Shown here in pieces: positions 16,494 to 25,648 of a DNA stretch of 38,391 nucleotides (its first letter is position 1; each line of letters starts with the position of its first letter). The notes below the pieces were generated by a model. It made no database searches. It was not told where the DNA came from and saw nothing but the letters and a program-made list of their open reading frames with translations. Origin of the DNA: Gemmatimonadales bacterium UBA2960 (GTDB lineage: Bacteria; Gemmatimonadota; Gemmatimonadetes; Longimicrobiales; Gaopeijiaceae); assembly GCA_002348465.1 (NCBI GenBank), contig DEBI01000120.1, positions 1-38,391 on the forward strand, written 5' to 3'. The position numbers and the translations under genes are program-made.

Positions 16494-17783
16494 ATGTCGG
16501 AGGACGGAGGTATTGACTCGTTCGGAGGTGATGAGGCAAATACTGCCGAAGTGATTTCAGACCCACCAGTCGGGCCCAAAGTGTGGTCGATCACGCAGGT
16601 CAATCGCGCTGTGAAGGAGATGCTGGAATCTAGTATAGATGCGCTTTGGATCGGTGGAGAGGTTGGGCAGTGGACACGGTCACGACCCGGGCACTGTTAT
16701 TTCACGCTCAAGGATGAGCAAGCTGAGCTGAGAGCCGTAATGTTCGCTCGGGATGCGGCGCTCCTTCCGACGGATCCAGAGCAGGGCATGAAGGTCCGGT
16801 GTTTCGGCGATCTGACACTGTACGAGCGGCGTGGGAACTATCAGATGATCGTAAGGAAGGTAGAGGCTGAGGGTGAAGACGGGCTGTGGCGTAAGGCGTT
16901 CAAAAAGCTTAAGGGACGTCTAGCCGATGAGGGACTTTTAGCAGATGAACGCAAACTTCCGCTCCCGGCATATCCTGAGGTGATAGGAGTGGTCTCGTCT
17001 CCGACAGGAGCCGCGCTGCGTGACATCGTGACGGTCCTGCGGCGTAGAGCCCCATGGTCCCGGATCGTACTGTCTCCATCTCGTGTGCAAGGGGAAGGAG
17101 CATCAGAGGAGTTGGCTAAAGCACTAGATCGTCTGGTTGAGTCGGAAGTACCTGATGTGATTATTGTGGGTAGAGGAGGAGGTTCTCTCGAAGACTTGTG
17201 GGCATTCAACGAGGAAGCGCTGGCCAGAGCGATTGTTGCGAGTCCGATTCCGATAGTGTCTGCCGTCGGGCACGAAGTCGACGTAACCATCTCCGATCTC
17301 GTCGCGGATGTAAGGGCACCGACACCCTCTGCAGCCGCGGAATTGGTAGTGCCAGATGGAGTGGTGCTTCTGTCGGATGTGCGGGCCGCACCTCTCAGAT
17401 TGAGCCGTGGAGTTAGGCGGGCGGCGGAGCGTCGCAGAGCGCGGGTGACTGATCGTATGAGGGTCCTGTCCCGGACGATGGAGCGCAGTATACGGCCGGC
17501 GCGCCAATCAGTCGGGATGGACTCCGAGAGGCTCGAAAGAAGCATTCAGCAGAGTCTCGACCAGAAACGTGCCACCTTTTCTATGCTGTCTGGAAGGCTC
17601 GAGGCATTGTCTCCTCTAGCCACTCTGGCGCGAGGTTATTCTGTGGCGCGTACCTCTGACGGGACTGTACTTCGTCGAGTAACGGATTTTCATCCCGGGT
17701 TGCAGTTTGATTTGAAAGTGACAGATGGAACAGTGGAGGCGAAAGCGGTAGAACCCGTGAAACCGGGAAGGGAGGAGCGATGA
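16494..17783 (+). CDS. xseA: Exodeoxyribonuclease VII large subunit
   Basis: XseA is the catalytic subunit that degrades single-stranded DNA to oligonucleotides. The 429-residue protein has an N-terminal OB fold (ALWIGGEVGQWTRSRPGHCY, then FTLKDEQAELRAVMF) and a catalytic domain with VIGVVSSPTGAALRDIVTVL, VIIVGRGGGSLEDLWAFNEE and PIVSAVGHEVDVTISDLVAD. A helical region follows, with the typical C-terminal LARGYSVARTSDGTVLRRV. It starts 3 bp after folD and overlaps xseB as ATGA. A short acidic N-terminal extension (about 25 residues) is unusual but harmless. Confidence 0.96.
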   Translation: MSEDGGIDSFGGDEANTAEVISDPPVGPKVWSITQVNRAVKEMLESSIDALWIGGEVGQWTRSRPGHCYFTLKDEQAELRAVMFARDAALLPTDPEQGMKVRCFGDLTLYERRGNYQMIVRKVEAEGEDGLWRKAFKKLKGRLADEGLLADERKLPLPAYPEVIGVVSSPTGAALRDIVTVLRRRAPWSRIVLSPSRVQGEGASEELAKALDRLVESEVPDVIIVGRGGGSLEDLWAFNEEALARAIVASPIPIVSAVGHEVDVTISDLVADVRAPTPSAAAELVVPDGVVLLSDVRAAPLRLSRGVRRAAERRRARVTDRMRVLSRTMERSIRPARQSVGMDSERLERSIQQSLDQKRATFSMLSGRLEALSPLATLARGYSVARTSDGTVLRRVTDFHPGLQFDLKVTDGTVEAKAVEPVKPGREER

Positions 17784-18013
17784 TCGAAGGAGATGGGAAC
17801 AAGTTAGGTCTTGAGGAACGTCTAGAGCGAATCGAGGCGATAATTGATCGAATGGAATCTGAAGATATAGCTCTTGATGAGGCACTTCAGCTCTTCGAAG
17901 AAGGGGTAGGCCATGTTCGGGAAGCTGAGCAGGTACTCGCTGAGACAGAGCTAAGAGTAGAGGAGCTTTTAGAAGGTGGTGAGGTCTTAGAAAGGGAGAT
18001 CGAAGAGGAGTGA
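17780..18013 (+). CDS. xseB: Exodeoxyribonuclease VII small subunit
   Basis: This 77-residue helical protein matches the XseB family: GLEERLERIEAIIDRMESED, then IALDEALQLFEEGVGHVREA. XseB binds the XseA helical arms in the exonuclease VII complex. Its ATG overlaps the xseA stop and its stop overlaps the GTG of the next gene (GTGA), so the three genes are tightly coupled. The C-terminal tail is very acidic. Confidence 0.94.
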   Translation: MIEGDGNKLGLEERLERIEAIIDRMESEDIALDEALQLFEEGVGHVREAEQVLAETELRVEELLEGGEVLEREIEEE

Positions 18014-18927
18014 GCGAAGTAAACCCCGTCGATTTCAATGGATATCTTGAGGCGGAACGCTTACAAGTCGAGGAGGCGCTAGAGAGAGCAGTTAGGAAGA
18101 TCGAGCGGCGTGACGATGTAACTGCTGATGAGGCTTCAGTGATCCGGTATGGGGTGATGGGGGGAGGGAAGAGACTCCGTCCGATTCTCTGCGTTACAGC
18201 TTATGTGGCTTCAGGAGGTTGCCGGAGCGCTAGCGTGTACGATTTGGCCGCCTCAGTCGAATTGGTGCATGCCTACTCACTCATGCACGATGATCTTCCT
18301 TGCATGGACGATGCTGAACTCCGACGAGGACGGCCTGCGGCCCATATTGAACATGGAGTGGTTACTGCCGTGTGGGGAGCGGCCAAACTTATCCCACTAG
18401 CAGCTATCCAGGCCCTAGAGGCTGCGAGACTCTTGGGTTGTGAAGAAGCACTCGCTCGCTCGGTCTCAAAGACTCTAATGCGAGCAGCGGGTGGTGGCGG
18501 TATGGTCGGCGGGCAGTGGATGGACCTAATGGGCGAGGGTCGAGCATTAGGTCCTGAAGAATTGAATCGACTCCATCAAATGAAGACTGGAGCTCTGTTA
18601 GCAGCGTCACTTGAGGTTGGGTCGGTCGCAGCGGAGGCATCTGACAAAGTAAGAGCTGCACTCGTGGAATACGGGTCGGCGGTCGGGCTCGCGTTTCAGA
18701 TTGTGGACGATATCCTGGACGAGACTTCCTCTTCGGAGGCTTTGGGGAAGAATCCGAGTGACGCTCAACTCCAAAAGTCTACATATACGAGCCTCCATGG
18801 ATTAGCTGGCGCAAAGATCAGGGCGCGTACTGAGATTGAGCGGGCGTTGGACGCACTCGCGACCGCAAGGATTGAATGTGACGAACTGATCTCCCTCGCA
18901 CATTTTGTGGTGGAGCGGGGTAGGTAA
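18010..18927 (+). CDS. ispA: Polyprenyl (farnesyl/geranylgeranyl) diphosphate synthase
   Basis: Class I trans-prenyltransferase that condenses IPP with allylic diphosphates. The 305-residue protein carries the first Asp-rich motif DDLPCMD (Asp94, Asp95, Asp100) followed by RRGRP, the KRLRP diphosphate-binding site near residue 54, and the second motif DDILDE. GGGMVGGQWMDL is also typical of the FPP/GGPP synthase subgroup. The chain length of the product cannot be read reliably. It overlaps xseB by 4 bp and precedes dxs, the usual xseB-ispA-dxs order. Confidence 0.92.
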   Translation: MSEVNPVDFNGYLEAERLQVEEALERAVRKIERRDDVTADEASVIRYGVMGGGKRLRPILCVTAYVASGGCRSASVYDLAASVELVHAYSLMHDDLPCMDDAELRRGRPAAHIEHGVVTAVWGAAKLIPLAAIQALEAARLLGCEEALARSVSKTLMRAAGGGGMVGGQWMDLMGEGRALGPEELNRLHQMKTGALLAASLEVGSVAAEASDKVRAALVEYGSAVGLAFQIVDDILDETSSSEALGKNPSDAQLQKSTYTSLHGLAGAKIRARTEIERALDALATARIECDELISLAHFVVERGR

Positions 18928-19008
18928 CACGAGACCGGACTTTCAGGCACGGTCTATGCAGGTATCTTTTTCTGGCTGCAAGAGATTCGATACAAAGGAG
19001 TGGTCCGG

Positions 19009-20916
19009 GTGTCCCTTCTGGATCAGATCAAATACCCCGCCGATTTACGCGCGTTTGATCAGCAGCGGCTTCCCGAAGTCGTGGATGCTGTTCGCGAGCG
19101 TCATATTGACGTGGTAGCCGCGAAGGGTGGACACTTCGGAGCGAGCCTCGGAGTGGCTGAACTCACAGTAGCTCTGCACTATGTGTACGATACGCCGAGG
19201 GACCAATTGGTCTGGGATACCGGCCACCAAGCCTATATCCACAAGATTTTAACGGGCCGCAACGAAGAACTCCCGACGATTAGGACGCGCCATGGGCTAG
19301 CTCCCTTCTGCCGTCGAGACGAATCCGAGTACGATGCATTCGGGGCTGGTCATGCTTCGACATCAATCTCTGCAGCATGGGGAATGGCGGTTGGACGTGA
19401 CCTAAAGGAGGAGGATTTTGATGTCGTCGCGGTGATTGGTGACGGTGCTATGGGATGTGGTTTGGCATACGAGGCGCTAAACAACGCTGGTCATACGGAC
19501 CGCGACTTTGTTGTCGTATTGAACGACAATGACATGTCCATTGCTCCAGCGGTGGGAGCTATGAATAAATACCTCACGAGCATGATCACGAATCCTGCTT
19601 ATAACAAAGTCAGGCAGGTAGTTAAGGAGGTCCTCCACCGCACGCCCGGAGCGGTGGGGGATGTGATGGAAGAAGTGGCCGGTCGTATGGAGGAGTCCTT
19701 CAAGCACCTGATAACTCCAGGACTTATTTTTGAGGAACTCGGGTTTAAGTACGTAGGCCCGATTGATGGGCATGATGTGGAGAAACTCGTCGATTCATTA
19801 AGGCGCGTAAGGAAAATGAAGGGACCCGTACTGGTCCACATCTTAACTCAGAAGGGCAAAGGGTTCAGTCGAGCGGAAGACGATCCCTGGTGGGGGCATG
19901 CTCCTGGGACGTTTGATAAAATGACCGGTGAGGTTTCTAAGAAGTCGAGTGGCCTGCCACGTTACCAGAAAGTATTTGGAAAGGGGCTCATAGAACTAGC
20001 GGACTCTGATCCCAACGTAGTGACGATCACGGCAGCGATGCCGGATGGGACGTCGACGGACATGTTTGCAAAGGCTCATCCGCAACGGTACTTCGATGTA
20101 GGGATCGCTGAAGGTCATGGAGTTACTTTCGCAGCCGGTCTCGCAACCCAGGGTATCAAGCCAATCGTGGCGATCTACTCCACCTTTCTACAAAGGGCCT
20201 ACGACAACATCGTCCATGACGTAGCTCTTCAAGGGCTTCCTGTGATTTTCGGGATGGACCGGGCCGGTATTGCTGGAGAGGATGGGCCAACACACCATGG
20301 CGTGTTGGATATCCCTTACATGCTTTCTGTCCCTAGTATGACTGTGACTGCTCCGAAAGATGGAGCCGAGATGCTGGCGCTTCTGCGGGCGGCTACACAA
20401 GCAGGAGATGGGCCATGGAGTGTGAGATGGCCTCGGGCGGCGGTGCCTGAAGAGGTTCCTCACCTAGATGAGATTGATGAGATCGAGCCATGGACTTGGG
20501 AGGTGCTACGTAGAGGAGAAGATGCGGTTTTGCTAGCGACTGGAACCATGGTGTATAGCGCCGTAGAGGCAGCGAGTAGGCTAGATGCTATCGGGGTACG
20601 GACGTCCGTCGTGAATTGCCGTTTCCTAAAACCATTTGATCGGAAAATGTTCGAGGAGATGGTCCGATCGCATCCGGTGGTGATAACGCTAGAGGAGGGT
20701 CAGATCACGAATGGCTTCGGGGCGTTTATGGCGCGGGAAGTAGCAGAACTTGGCCTAGCCAATCCGCCGCGTGTTTCGGCTCTAGGTATCCCAGATGATT
20801 TCATAGAGCATGGTAACAGAGATGTTCTTCTCGAAGAGTTGGATCTAGACCCGGCAGGGATCGCCCGACAGGTGCAAGTGATCACGGGTGTTGGGGCTGA
20901 GTTGGAGACGGCATGA
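19009..20916 (+). CDS. dxs: 1-deoxy-D-xylulose-5-phosphate synthase
   Basis: First enzyme of the MEP isoprenoid pathway; it joins pyruvate and glyceraldehyde 3-phosphate with thiamine diphosphate. The frame allows GTG 19000, but AAGGAG at 18995-19000 sits 8 nt before GTG 19009, which begins SLLDQIKYPADLRAF as expected, giving 635 residues. The ThDP motif is GDGAMGCGLAYEALNNAG, ending near LNDNDMSIAP. Other family segments are DTGHQAYIHKILTGR, FGAGHASTSISAAWGMA, DRAGIAGEDGPTHHGVLDI and YSTFLQRAYDNIVHDVALQ. It overlaps nadK as ATGA. Confidence 0.96.
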   Translation: MSLLDQIKYPADLRAFDQQRLPEVVDAVRERHIDVVAAKGGHFGASLGVAELTVALHYVYDTPRDQLVWDTGHQAYIHKILTGRNEELPTIRTRHGLAPFCRRDESEYDAFGAGHASTSISAAWGMAVGRDLKEEDFDVVAVIGDGAMGCGLAYEALNNAGHTDRDFVVVLNDNDMSIAPAVGAMNKYLTSMITNPAYNKVRQVVKEVLHRTPGAVGDVMEEVAGRMEESFKHLITPGLIFEELGFKYVGPIDGHDVEKLVDSLRRVRKMKGPVLVHILTQKGKGFSRAEDDPWWGHAPGTFDKMTGEVSKKSSGLPRYQKVFGKGLIELADSDPNVVTITAAMPDGTSTDMFAKAHPQRYFDVGIAEGHGVTFAAGLATQGIKPIVAIYSTFLQRAYDNIVHDVALQGLPVIFGMDRAGIAGEDGPTHHGVLDIPYMLSVPSMTVTAPKDGAEMLALLRAATQAGDGPWSVRWPRAAVPEEVPHLDEIDEIEPWTWEVLRRGEDAVLLATGTMVYSAVEAASRLDAIGVRTSVVNCRFLKPFDRKMFEEMVRSHPVVITLEEGQITNGFGAFMAREVAELGLANPPRVSALGIPDDFIEHGNRDVLLEELDLDPAGIARQVQVITGVGAELETA

Positions 20917-21815
20917 ACATACGGCAGAGTTTTGAGGGTCCATTCCGGAGATTTGGCGTAGTGTATCGCGATGAGAGTCCTGAAGTCCTCTCAATCATTG
21001 AGCGACTGAGGATCTGGAGTGATTCGGAAGGGATTGAATTAGTCTTGGAGGGGGACGCCGGGCAGGACGGCCAGCGCCAACTGGACGTGACCACTGATGC
21101 CTTCGACCTGCTCGTAGCTTTGGGAGGTGACGGAACGTTCCTGAGAGCTAGCAGGCTGGTGGTGGGTACGGAGACGCCGGTCCTCGGCATAAATCTGGGA
21201 AGGCTCGGCTTCCTCACTGCCGTCCCACTAGAATCCCTTGAAGAAGGATTGGCCGAAGTCATAGCCGGAAAAGCGATGATCGAGCCACGCTTCCGATTGC
21301 GTGCCGTAATCCAGGCAAGAGACGAAGGGCACTCGGATGATTTCTTCGCGCTGAATGATATTGTCGTCCACACCACGGGCGCTGCGCGTGTAACGCCACT
21401 CTCGCTTGAAGTCAGCGATCGGGACGGGAAGATGCAAGAGGTGGGGAGCTTTGCGGCGGACGGTCTGATCATCTCAACACCAACCGGGTCGACAGCATAT
21501 TCGATGTCGGCTGGAGGCCCCATCATTGGCCCGGAAGTGGAGGCGATCGCAGTAACTCCGATATGCCCACATTCACTCTCGGTGAGACCGCTCGTGCTAC
21601 CGTCAACGGTAACGATTAGCGTAAGACTAGATTCCGGTGGAGATCATCAGGTCACGGTTGATGGGCAGGTCGTCAGACGACTGGCGCCAGGTGATCGAGT
21701 CGTGGTCAAGCGTGAGGCGGTGCCACTGTCACTGATTCGACTTCCCGAGCAAAGTTTCTTTGACACTTTGCGGCGCAAACTCAATTGGGCAAACCGCTTG
21801 CCGGATCGCACCTGA
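20913..21815 (+). CDS. nadK: NAD kinase
   Basis: Phosphorylates NAD to NADP in the cytoplasm, supplying NADPH-dependent enzymes. The 300-residue protein carries the active-site GGDGTFLRASR (Gly71-Asp73), GINLGRLGFLT, the NAD-binding FALNDIVVH and TPTGSTAYSMSAGGPI. Its ATG overlaps the dxs stop (ATGA). In many bacteria tlyA lies between dxs and nadK; it is absent here. Confidence 0.96.
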   Translation: MNIRQSFEGPFRRFGVVYRDESPEVLSIIERLRIWSDSEGIELVLEGDAGQDGQRQLDVTTDAFDLLVALGGDGTFLRASRLVVGTETPVLGINLGRLGFLTAVPLESLEEGLAEVIAGKAMIEPRFRLRAVIQARDEGHSDDFFALNDIVVHTTGAARVTPLSLEVSDRDGKMQEVGSFAADGLIISTPTGSTAYSMSAGGPIIGPEVEAIAVTPICPHSLSVRPLVLPSTVTISVRLDSGGDHQVTVDGQVVRRLAPGDRVVVKREAVPLSLIRLPEQSFFDTLRRKLNWANRLPDRT

Positions 21816-21860
21816 GTGGAAATCGGAGCGCCTCTGACGCGACCCCCTACCTAAAGAGAC

Positions 21861-23549
21861 ATGCTAGTCGAACTGCACATCCGAGACTACGCAGTAGTTG
21901 ACGACCTGACTCTCTCCTTGGGGCCCGGATTGAATGCGTTGACAGGGGAGACCGGTGCTGGAAAGTCGATTATTGTTGGCGCACTCTCTCTCCTGCTAGG
22001 TGAGCGGGCTTCGTCGGATGTGGTGAGAACTGGGGCCGAGAGGGCATCGGTCGAAGCTGTTTTCGATTTGGAGAGGTTGCCAGCTGTGCGTGAGAGGGTA
22101 GAGGAGTTGGGCTTTCGGCTGGAGGATGGTCTTCTAATCCTGCGACGAGAGGTCGCTGCAGCAGGGCGTAACCGCGCATGGGTGGGCGGATCCCCGACTA
22201 CAGCGGGAGTTGTTGGCGAATTAGGCTCATCTTTGGTCGATCTACATGGGCAGCATGAGCATCAGACCCTCCTAAGAACTCGCGATCAACGCACAATCCT
22301 AGATGCTTACGGCGGCTCGACGGCTTTGGCGAAAGAGGTCGCTCGTCGCTACCGGCTTCTCCAAGCCCTCAAAGATCAATTAGAAGAGCGTGAGGAGCAG
22401 CAGAGGATCGTTGAGGCTCGAGAGGACTTCCTTCGCTTTCAACTCAACGAGATCGATGAGGCTAGTCTTGAGCCCGGTGAGGATGATAAGCTCGAAGTCG
22501 AAATGGGCCGCCATGAGCACTCCGAAGAACTTGCTCGGGCAACCCAGGCACTCAACGCGGATTTGTACTCTTCCGAGGGTGCCGTCACAGATCGATTGGC
22601 TGAGGCGAAAAATGTCTTGTCAAGGCTAGTTGGATTCGACATTTCTCTGCGGTCTGAGGCAGAACGTGTCGACGAGGCGCTTCACTTGGTGTCGGATGTG
22701 GCGCGCGCGCTTGGGGACTATGCGACTGCTGTGGAGTTTGATCCAGGACGTCTTGAAGAAGTGCGCGTCCGATTAGACAGGATTTTCAGGCTGAAGAGGA
22801 AGTACGGACCGGAGCTTGCGGACGTTCTGGAGACCGCTCAGCGCGTCCGTACTGAACTGTATGCCCATGATGAAGCCGAGAACGATTTAGCAAGGATCCG
22901 GGAGGAAATAAGAGTCTCTGAGGCGGAGCTTCTTTCGGAGGCAGCAGTTTTAAGCACAGAGAGGAGAAGAGCGGCGACGGAGTTGGGAATCGCGGTGAGT
23001 GAGGCTTTGCCTGACCTGGGTTTGGTCGGAGGAAAATTCGAGGTGGAGTTGACCGTGAGTGACGCATTGTCGGCATCAGGGGCAGAGAGCGTTGAATTTG
23101 TCGTGTCACCAAACACAGGTTTCAATCTCATGCCCCTGGCCAGAATCGCGAGCGGTGGAGAACTCAGTCGGATAATGCTGGCGCTCAAAGCGATTCTCGC
23201 ATCGGTCGACGAGGTTCCGGTGCTTGTGTTTGACGAGATAGATTCGGGAGTGGGCGGTGCGGTTGCATCATCCGTGGCAGTAAAGCTAGCCCGTGTTGCC
23301 GAGGCTCATCAGGTTTTCGTTGTTACACATCTCCCGCAGGTGGCTTCGAGGGCAGACGCTCATCTGGTGGTTGAGAAGGGAGTGGACACGGGTATAACGA
23401 CTACTGTGGTTAGGCACCTCAATGAAGATTCCCGTGTTCATGAAATAGCGCGTATGTTGGGAGGAGACGCTGAATCGGATGCTTCCCGAGAGCATGCGAG
23501 GGAGCTCCTAGCTAGTTCATCTGCCCCCATAAGCGACGAAAGAGTCTGA
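21861..23549 (+). CDS. recN: DNA repair protein RecN
   Basis: SMC-like ATPase that acts at double-strand breaks. The 562-residue protein has Walker A GETGAGKS (residues 29-36), the RecN-specific LVDLHGQHEHQTLL, a long coiled coil (about 155-370), the ABC signature ASGGELSRIMLALK and Walker B VLVFDEIDSGVGG, then VFVVTHLPQVASRAD. It ends the housekeeping block. Its last 38 bp overlap the 3' end of the convergent outer-membrane gene, and there is no room for a terminator between them. Confidence 0.96.
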   Translation: MLVELHIRDYAVVDDLTLSLGPGLNALTGETGAGKSIIVGALSLLLGERASSDVVRTGAERASVEAVFDLERLPAVRERVEELGFRLEDGLLILRREVAAAGRNRAWVGGSPTTAGVVGELGSSLVDLHGQHEHQTLLRTRDQRTILDAYGGSTALAKEVARRYRLLQALKDQLEEREEQQRIVEAREDFLRFQLNEIDEASLEPGEDDKLEVEMGRHEHSEELARATQALNADLYSSEGAVTDRLAEAKNVLSRLVGFDISLRSEAERVDEALHLVSDVARALGDYATAVEFDPGRLEEVRVRLDRIFRLKRKYGPELADVLETAQRVRTELYAHDEAENDLARIREEIRVSEAELLSEAAVLSTERRRAATELGIAVSEALPDLGLVGGKFEVELTVSDALSASGAESVEFVVSPNTGFNLMPLARIASGGELSRIMLALKAILASVDEVPVLVFDEIDSGVGGAVASSVAVKLARVAEAHQVFVVTHLPQVASRADAHLVVEKGVDTGITTTVVRHLNEDSRVHEIARMLGGDAESDASREHARELLASSSAPISDERV

Positions 23550-25101
23550 TCCCAGCTTCGACTCGTGTCCACTTTGGAGCGTGACGGCCGGATCCCTCGA
23601 TCGCGTGGAGGAATCGAAGGTGGACCTCCATCGGTTTAGGGGCATCCCCCCGAATCCAGGGTTCGACAGTGTCGTAGCGCAGGCCTCCCCCGACTTCGTG
23701 CAGTTTTATTCCACTTTCCGATTCTAGAATAAAGGGATTTAAGCTGGTGTCAGATGCGATAATTTCGACCTTGTCACGGAACTTTTGGAAATACCGATAC
23801 TCGCCGTGTATCGATAGCGCTGATGATATTCTGAGATAGGGAGAGATTTCGATACCGACTAGGCGTCCGGGGTCCCAGCGCACTTCTGCTCGGGTGCGGG
23901 AAGCGGGCATAGCCTGACTAGGACGCGCTACACGTCGTACAAGTGTGGTGGGGCGTTGACTCACTAACGAACCAGAGGTGGCGATCCCGAAGCGCCCGTT
24001 CACTCGCAGTTCCGCTGCCAACCCAGCCTCTAGGTCGAGTTGTCCGTCACCTGTTCCGATATCGAGAAGGACATCTGGGCTCTCAGGAGTTCCGGTCGGA
24101 AGGCGGACGCCCACTCGCCCCGTGACTCGGTAAGCAATTCCTGGGTCGTCTAAGACTTCAGGGTACGTCATGTTGCCAGCGAGGCGGAGCTTTGCCGAGA
24201 CTTCGACATCCCCTGGTCCCCAGAGCCCCCTCCTGCTCTGGAGTGGTGTCACCGCTCCAATGCCGGACTCAGGCGTCACGGCCATCATGGCGAAATCATT
24301 GCTGCTCAGTGTCGTCTGTGCTAGGACCAACGGAAGGATGTTGGAAAGGCTAGCTGTGCTCAGGGCGGTATTAAGCTCGGCTAATATTTGAGTTAGCTGG
24401 CCTCCCGTGTTAGAGCCAGCCAGCGGAAAGAAGGCGGTGGCACTGTATGCGGACGAGATGGCTGACTCGAAGGCGCTGGCCCGTGCAGCAAGCTCGAGGG
24501 CGCTTACACAAGAGGCGTTAGCGCCCCCAGCACAGATCTCGGTTGCTTTCGCTCGTGCATCGGAACTGGCGGAATTGATCGAACTTAGAAAGGATTGGAC
24601 TGCGCTAGGATCCTGGACGGTCGGATTCAGGCCCAAGTCTGCATTGAGTGTGTCTGGTGTATGAATTAGGTCGATCACAGTACGTGTTTGATTCCACGGC
24701 ATTAACACTCCTACTGTGAGCCAGTCAGACACTCCAACTTCTGCTGCGAACTTGATCGAAGTCATCTCTTGCTGAACTCTGCCAGCAGTTGGACCAAGGC
24801 TGGGTTCGTAGTTGGGTGCTTGCATCAGTTCACGTAGCGACGACTGCAGGATTTCTAAACCGGGGAAAAGGTTCGCTCCGTTAGGTGAAGAGAGGTCGTC
24901 GCCCAGTTTTTCGATACGTTTTGAGCCATCAGATGCCCGACTAAAACGGCTATCCCACGTCGTATAGATCGGGTGAGCTTGCAGGCGAAGTTGACCTCTT
25001 GGGACCAACCCCTGGTCCAGGGCTTGTCCTTGGATGTCATATGCCGATAGCGCCATCAAGAACACTGTCGGCACCAGCAGGTGCAGGAGGCTCAGACGCA
25101 T
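23512..25101 (-). CDS. Predicted outer-membrane beta-barrel protein
   Basis: This 529-residue minus-strand protein has a signal peptide (about residues 1-26, ending IQGQA). The body is rich in alternating polar/hydrophobic segments, Gly and aromatic residues, for example AAEVGVSDWLTVGVLMPWNQ, VTGRVGVRLPTGTPESPDV and HEVGGGLRYDTVEPWI, as in surface barrels. A central low-complexity helical part (about 180-260, rich in Ala and Ser) could be an extracellular or periplasmic insertion. I do not recognise a named family. It is transcribed convergently with recN, sharing 38 bp at the 3' ends. The ribosome binding site is weak. Confidence 0.75.
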   Translation of the reverse strand: MRLSLLHLLVPTVFLMALSAYDIQGQALDQGLVPRGQLRLQAHPIYTTWDSRFSRASDGSKRIEKLGDDLSSPNGANLFPGLEILQSSLRELMQAPNYEPSLGPTAGRVQQEMTSIKFAAEVGVSDWLTVGVLMPWNQTRTVIDLIHTPDTLNADLGLNPTVQDPSAVQSFLSSINSASSDARAKATEICAGGANASCVSALELAARASAFESAISSAYSATAFFPLAGSNTGGQLTQILAELNTALSTASLSNILPLVLAQTTLSSNDFAMMAVTPESGIGAVTPLQSRRGLWGPGDVEVSAKLRLAGNMTYPEVLDDPGIAYRVTGRVGVRLPTGTPESPDVLLDIGTGDGQLDLEAGLAAELRVNGRFGIATSGSLVSQRPTTLVRRVARPSQAMPASRTRAEVRWDPGRLVGIEISPYLRISSALSIHGEYRYFQKFRDKVEIIASDTSLNPFILESESGIKLHEVGGGLRYDTVEPWIRGDAPKPMEVHLRFLHAIEGSGRHAPKWTRVEAGIRLFRRLWGQMN

Positions 25102-25225
25102 GGCCTAGGTGTGAAAATTCTCAAGAACGGAGCACTCCAAGGGCCCAGGTAGAGTGGGCGTTTAAGCCTTCAACATAAGAAGTTAAGTCGATCTGAGAAA
25201 CACAGTTGCGACGCCGGAAACGGCA

Positions 25226-25254
25226 TTGACCGTCCCAATCTATGTTTCTAGCTT
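25226..25254 (+). promoter_or_regulatory. Candidate promoter for tRNA-Gly
   Basis: TTGACC (25226-25231) matches the -35 consensus at 5 of 6 positions. After a 17-nt spacer comes TAGCTT (25249-25254), a weak -10 element. A start near 25261 would put the mature tRNA 5' end about 10 nt downstream, a suitable leader. Found by eye. Confidence 0.4.
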
Positions 25255-25270
25255 GGTCTCCGCGGGATCT

Positions 25271-25343
25271 GCGGGAATAGCTCAGTTGGTAGAGCACAAC
25301 CTTGCCAAGGTTGGGGTCGCCGGTTCGAGTCCGGTTTCCCGCT
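25271..25343 (+). tRNA. tRNA-Gly (anticodon GCC)
   Basis: A full cloverleaf is visible: acceptor GCGGGAA/TTCCCGC, D stem GCTC/GAGC, anticodon stem CAACC/GGTTG with loop TTGCCAA, and T arm GCCGG-TTCGAGT-CCGGT. The anticodon GCC is at 25304-25306. The gene does not encode CCA; T at 25343 is the discriminator. It reads GGC and GGU glycine codons. Confidence 0.96.
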
Positions 25344-25350
25344 CTAGGGA

Positions 25351-25380
25351 GGGGGTCGTCAGTTCTGGCTGACGGCCCCT
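25351..25380 (+). terminator. Hairpin after tRNA-Gly
   Basis: GGGGTCGTCAG (25352-25362) pairs with CTGACGGCCCC (25369-25379), 11 bp with one T-G pair and a TTCTGG loop. Only two T residues follow. Its position 8 nt after the tRNA suggests transcription termination or a processing boundary. Confidence 0.6.
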
Positions 25381-25648
25381 TCATCGTCATGATGAGATAT
25401 GCTCGCTTACGCACTCTCAGTTTTTCCGAGACGGCATTCAGAAGAATCGTGACCGGCACCCGAGCATGGCGATATTTCGGAACGGAAGCTCGGCATCCGG
25501 CGATATCCCGTTCACACTCACACGCCTTAAGTCGCCTGTCGTTTTGGCTATGGGGTGAATGGGATGGCCCGTAGTCGCTTGCGGGTAAGCTGAGGCGCCG
25601 GTAAGTATGATCTGACTGATAGGGCTCATAAAACGGAGGTTGTGCAGT
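25381..25648. other. Intergenic region, no gene recognised
   Basis: No credible coding sequence is seen between the tRNA-Gly hairpin and the acidic membrane protein. It holds a possible stem CCGAGC/GCTCGG (25461-25466 with 25489-25494) and a direct repeat GGCGATAT at 25469-25476 and 25500-25507. GGAGG at 25634-25638 is the ribosome binding site of the next gene. Confidence 0.4.

Noticed and set aside
25302..25574. 90-residue plus-strand ORF and opposite-strand ORF (25121-25459) over tRNA-Gly
   Set aside because: Both run through the tRNA and its hairpin; they are chance open frames.
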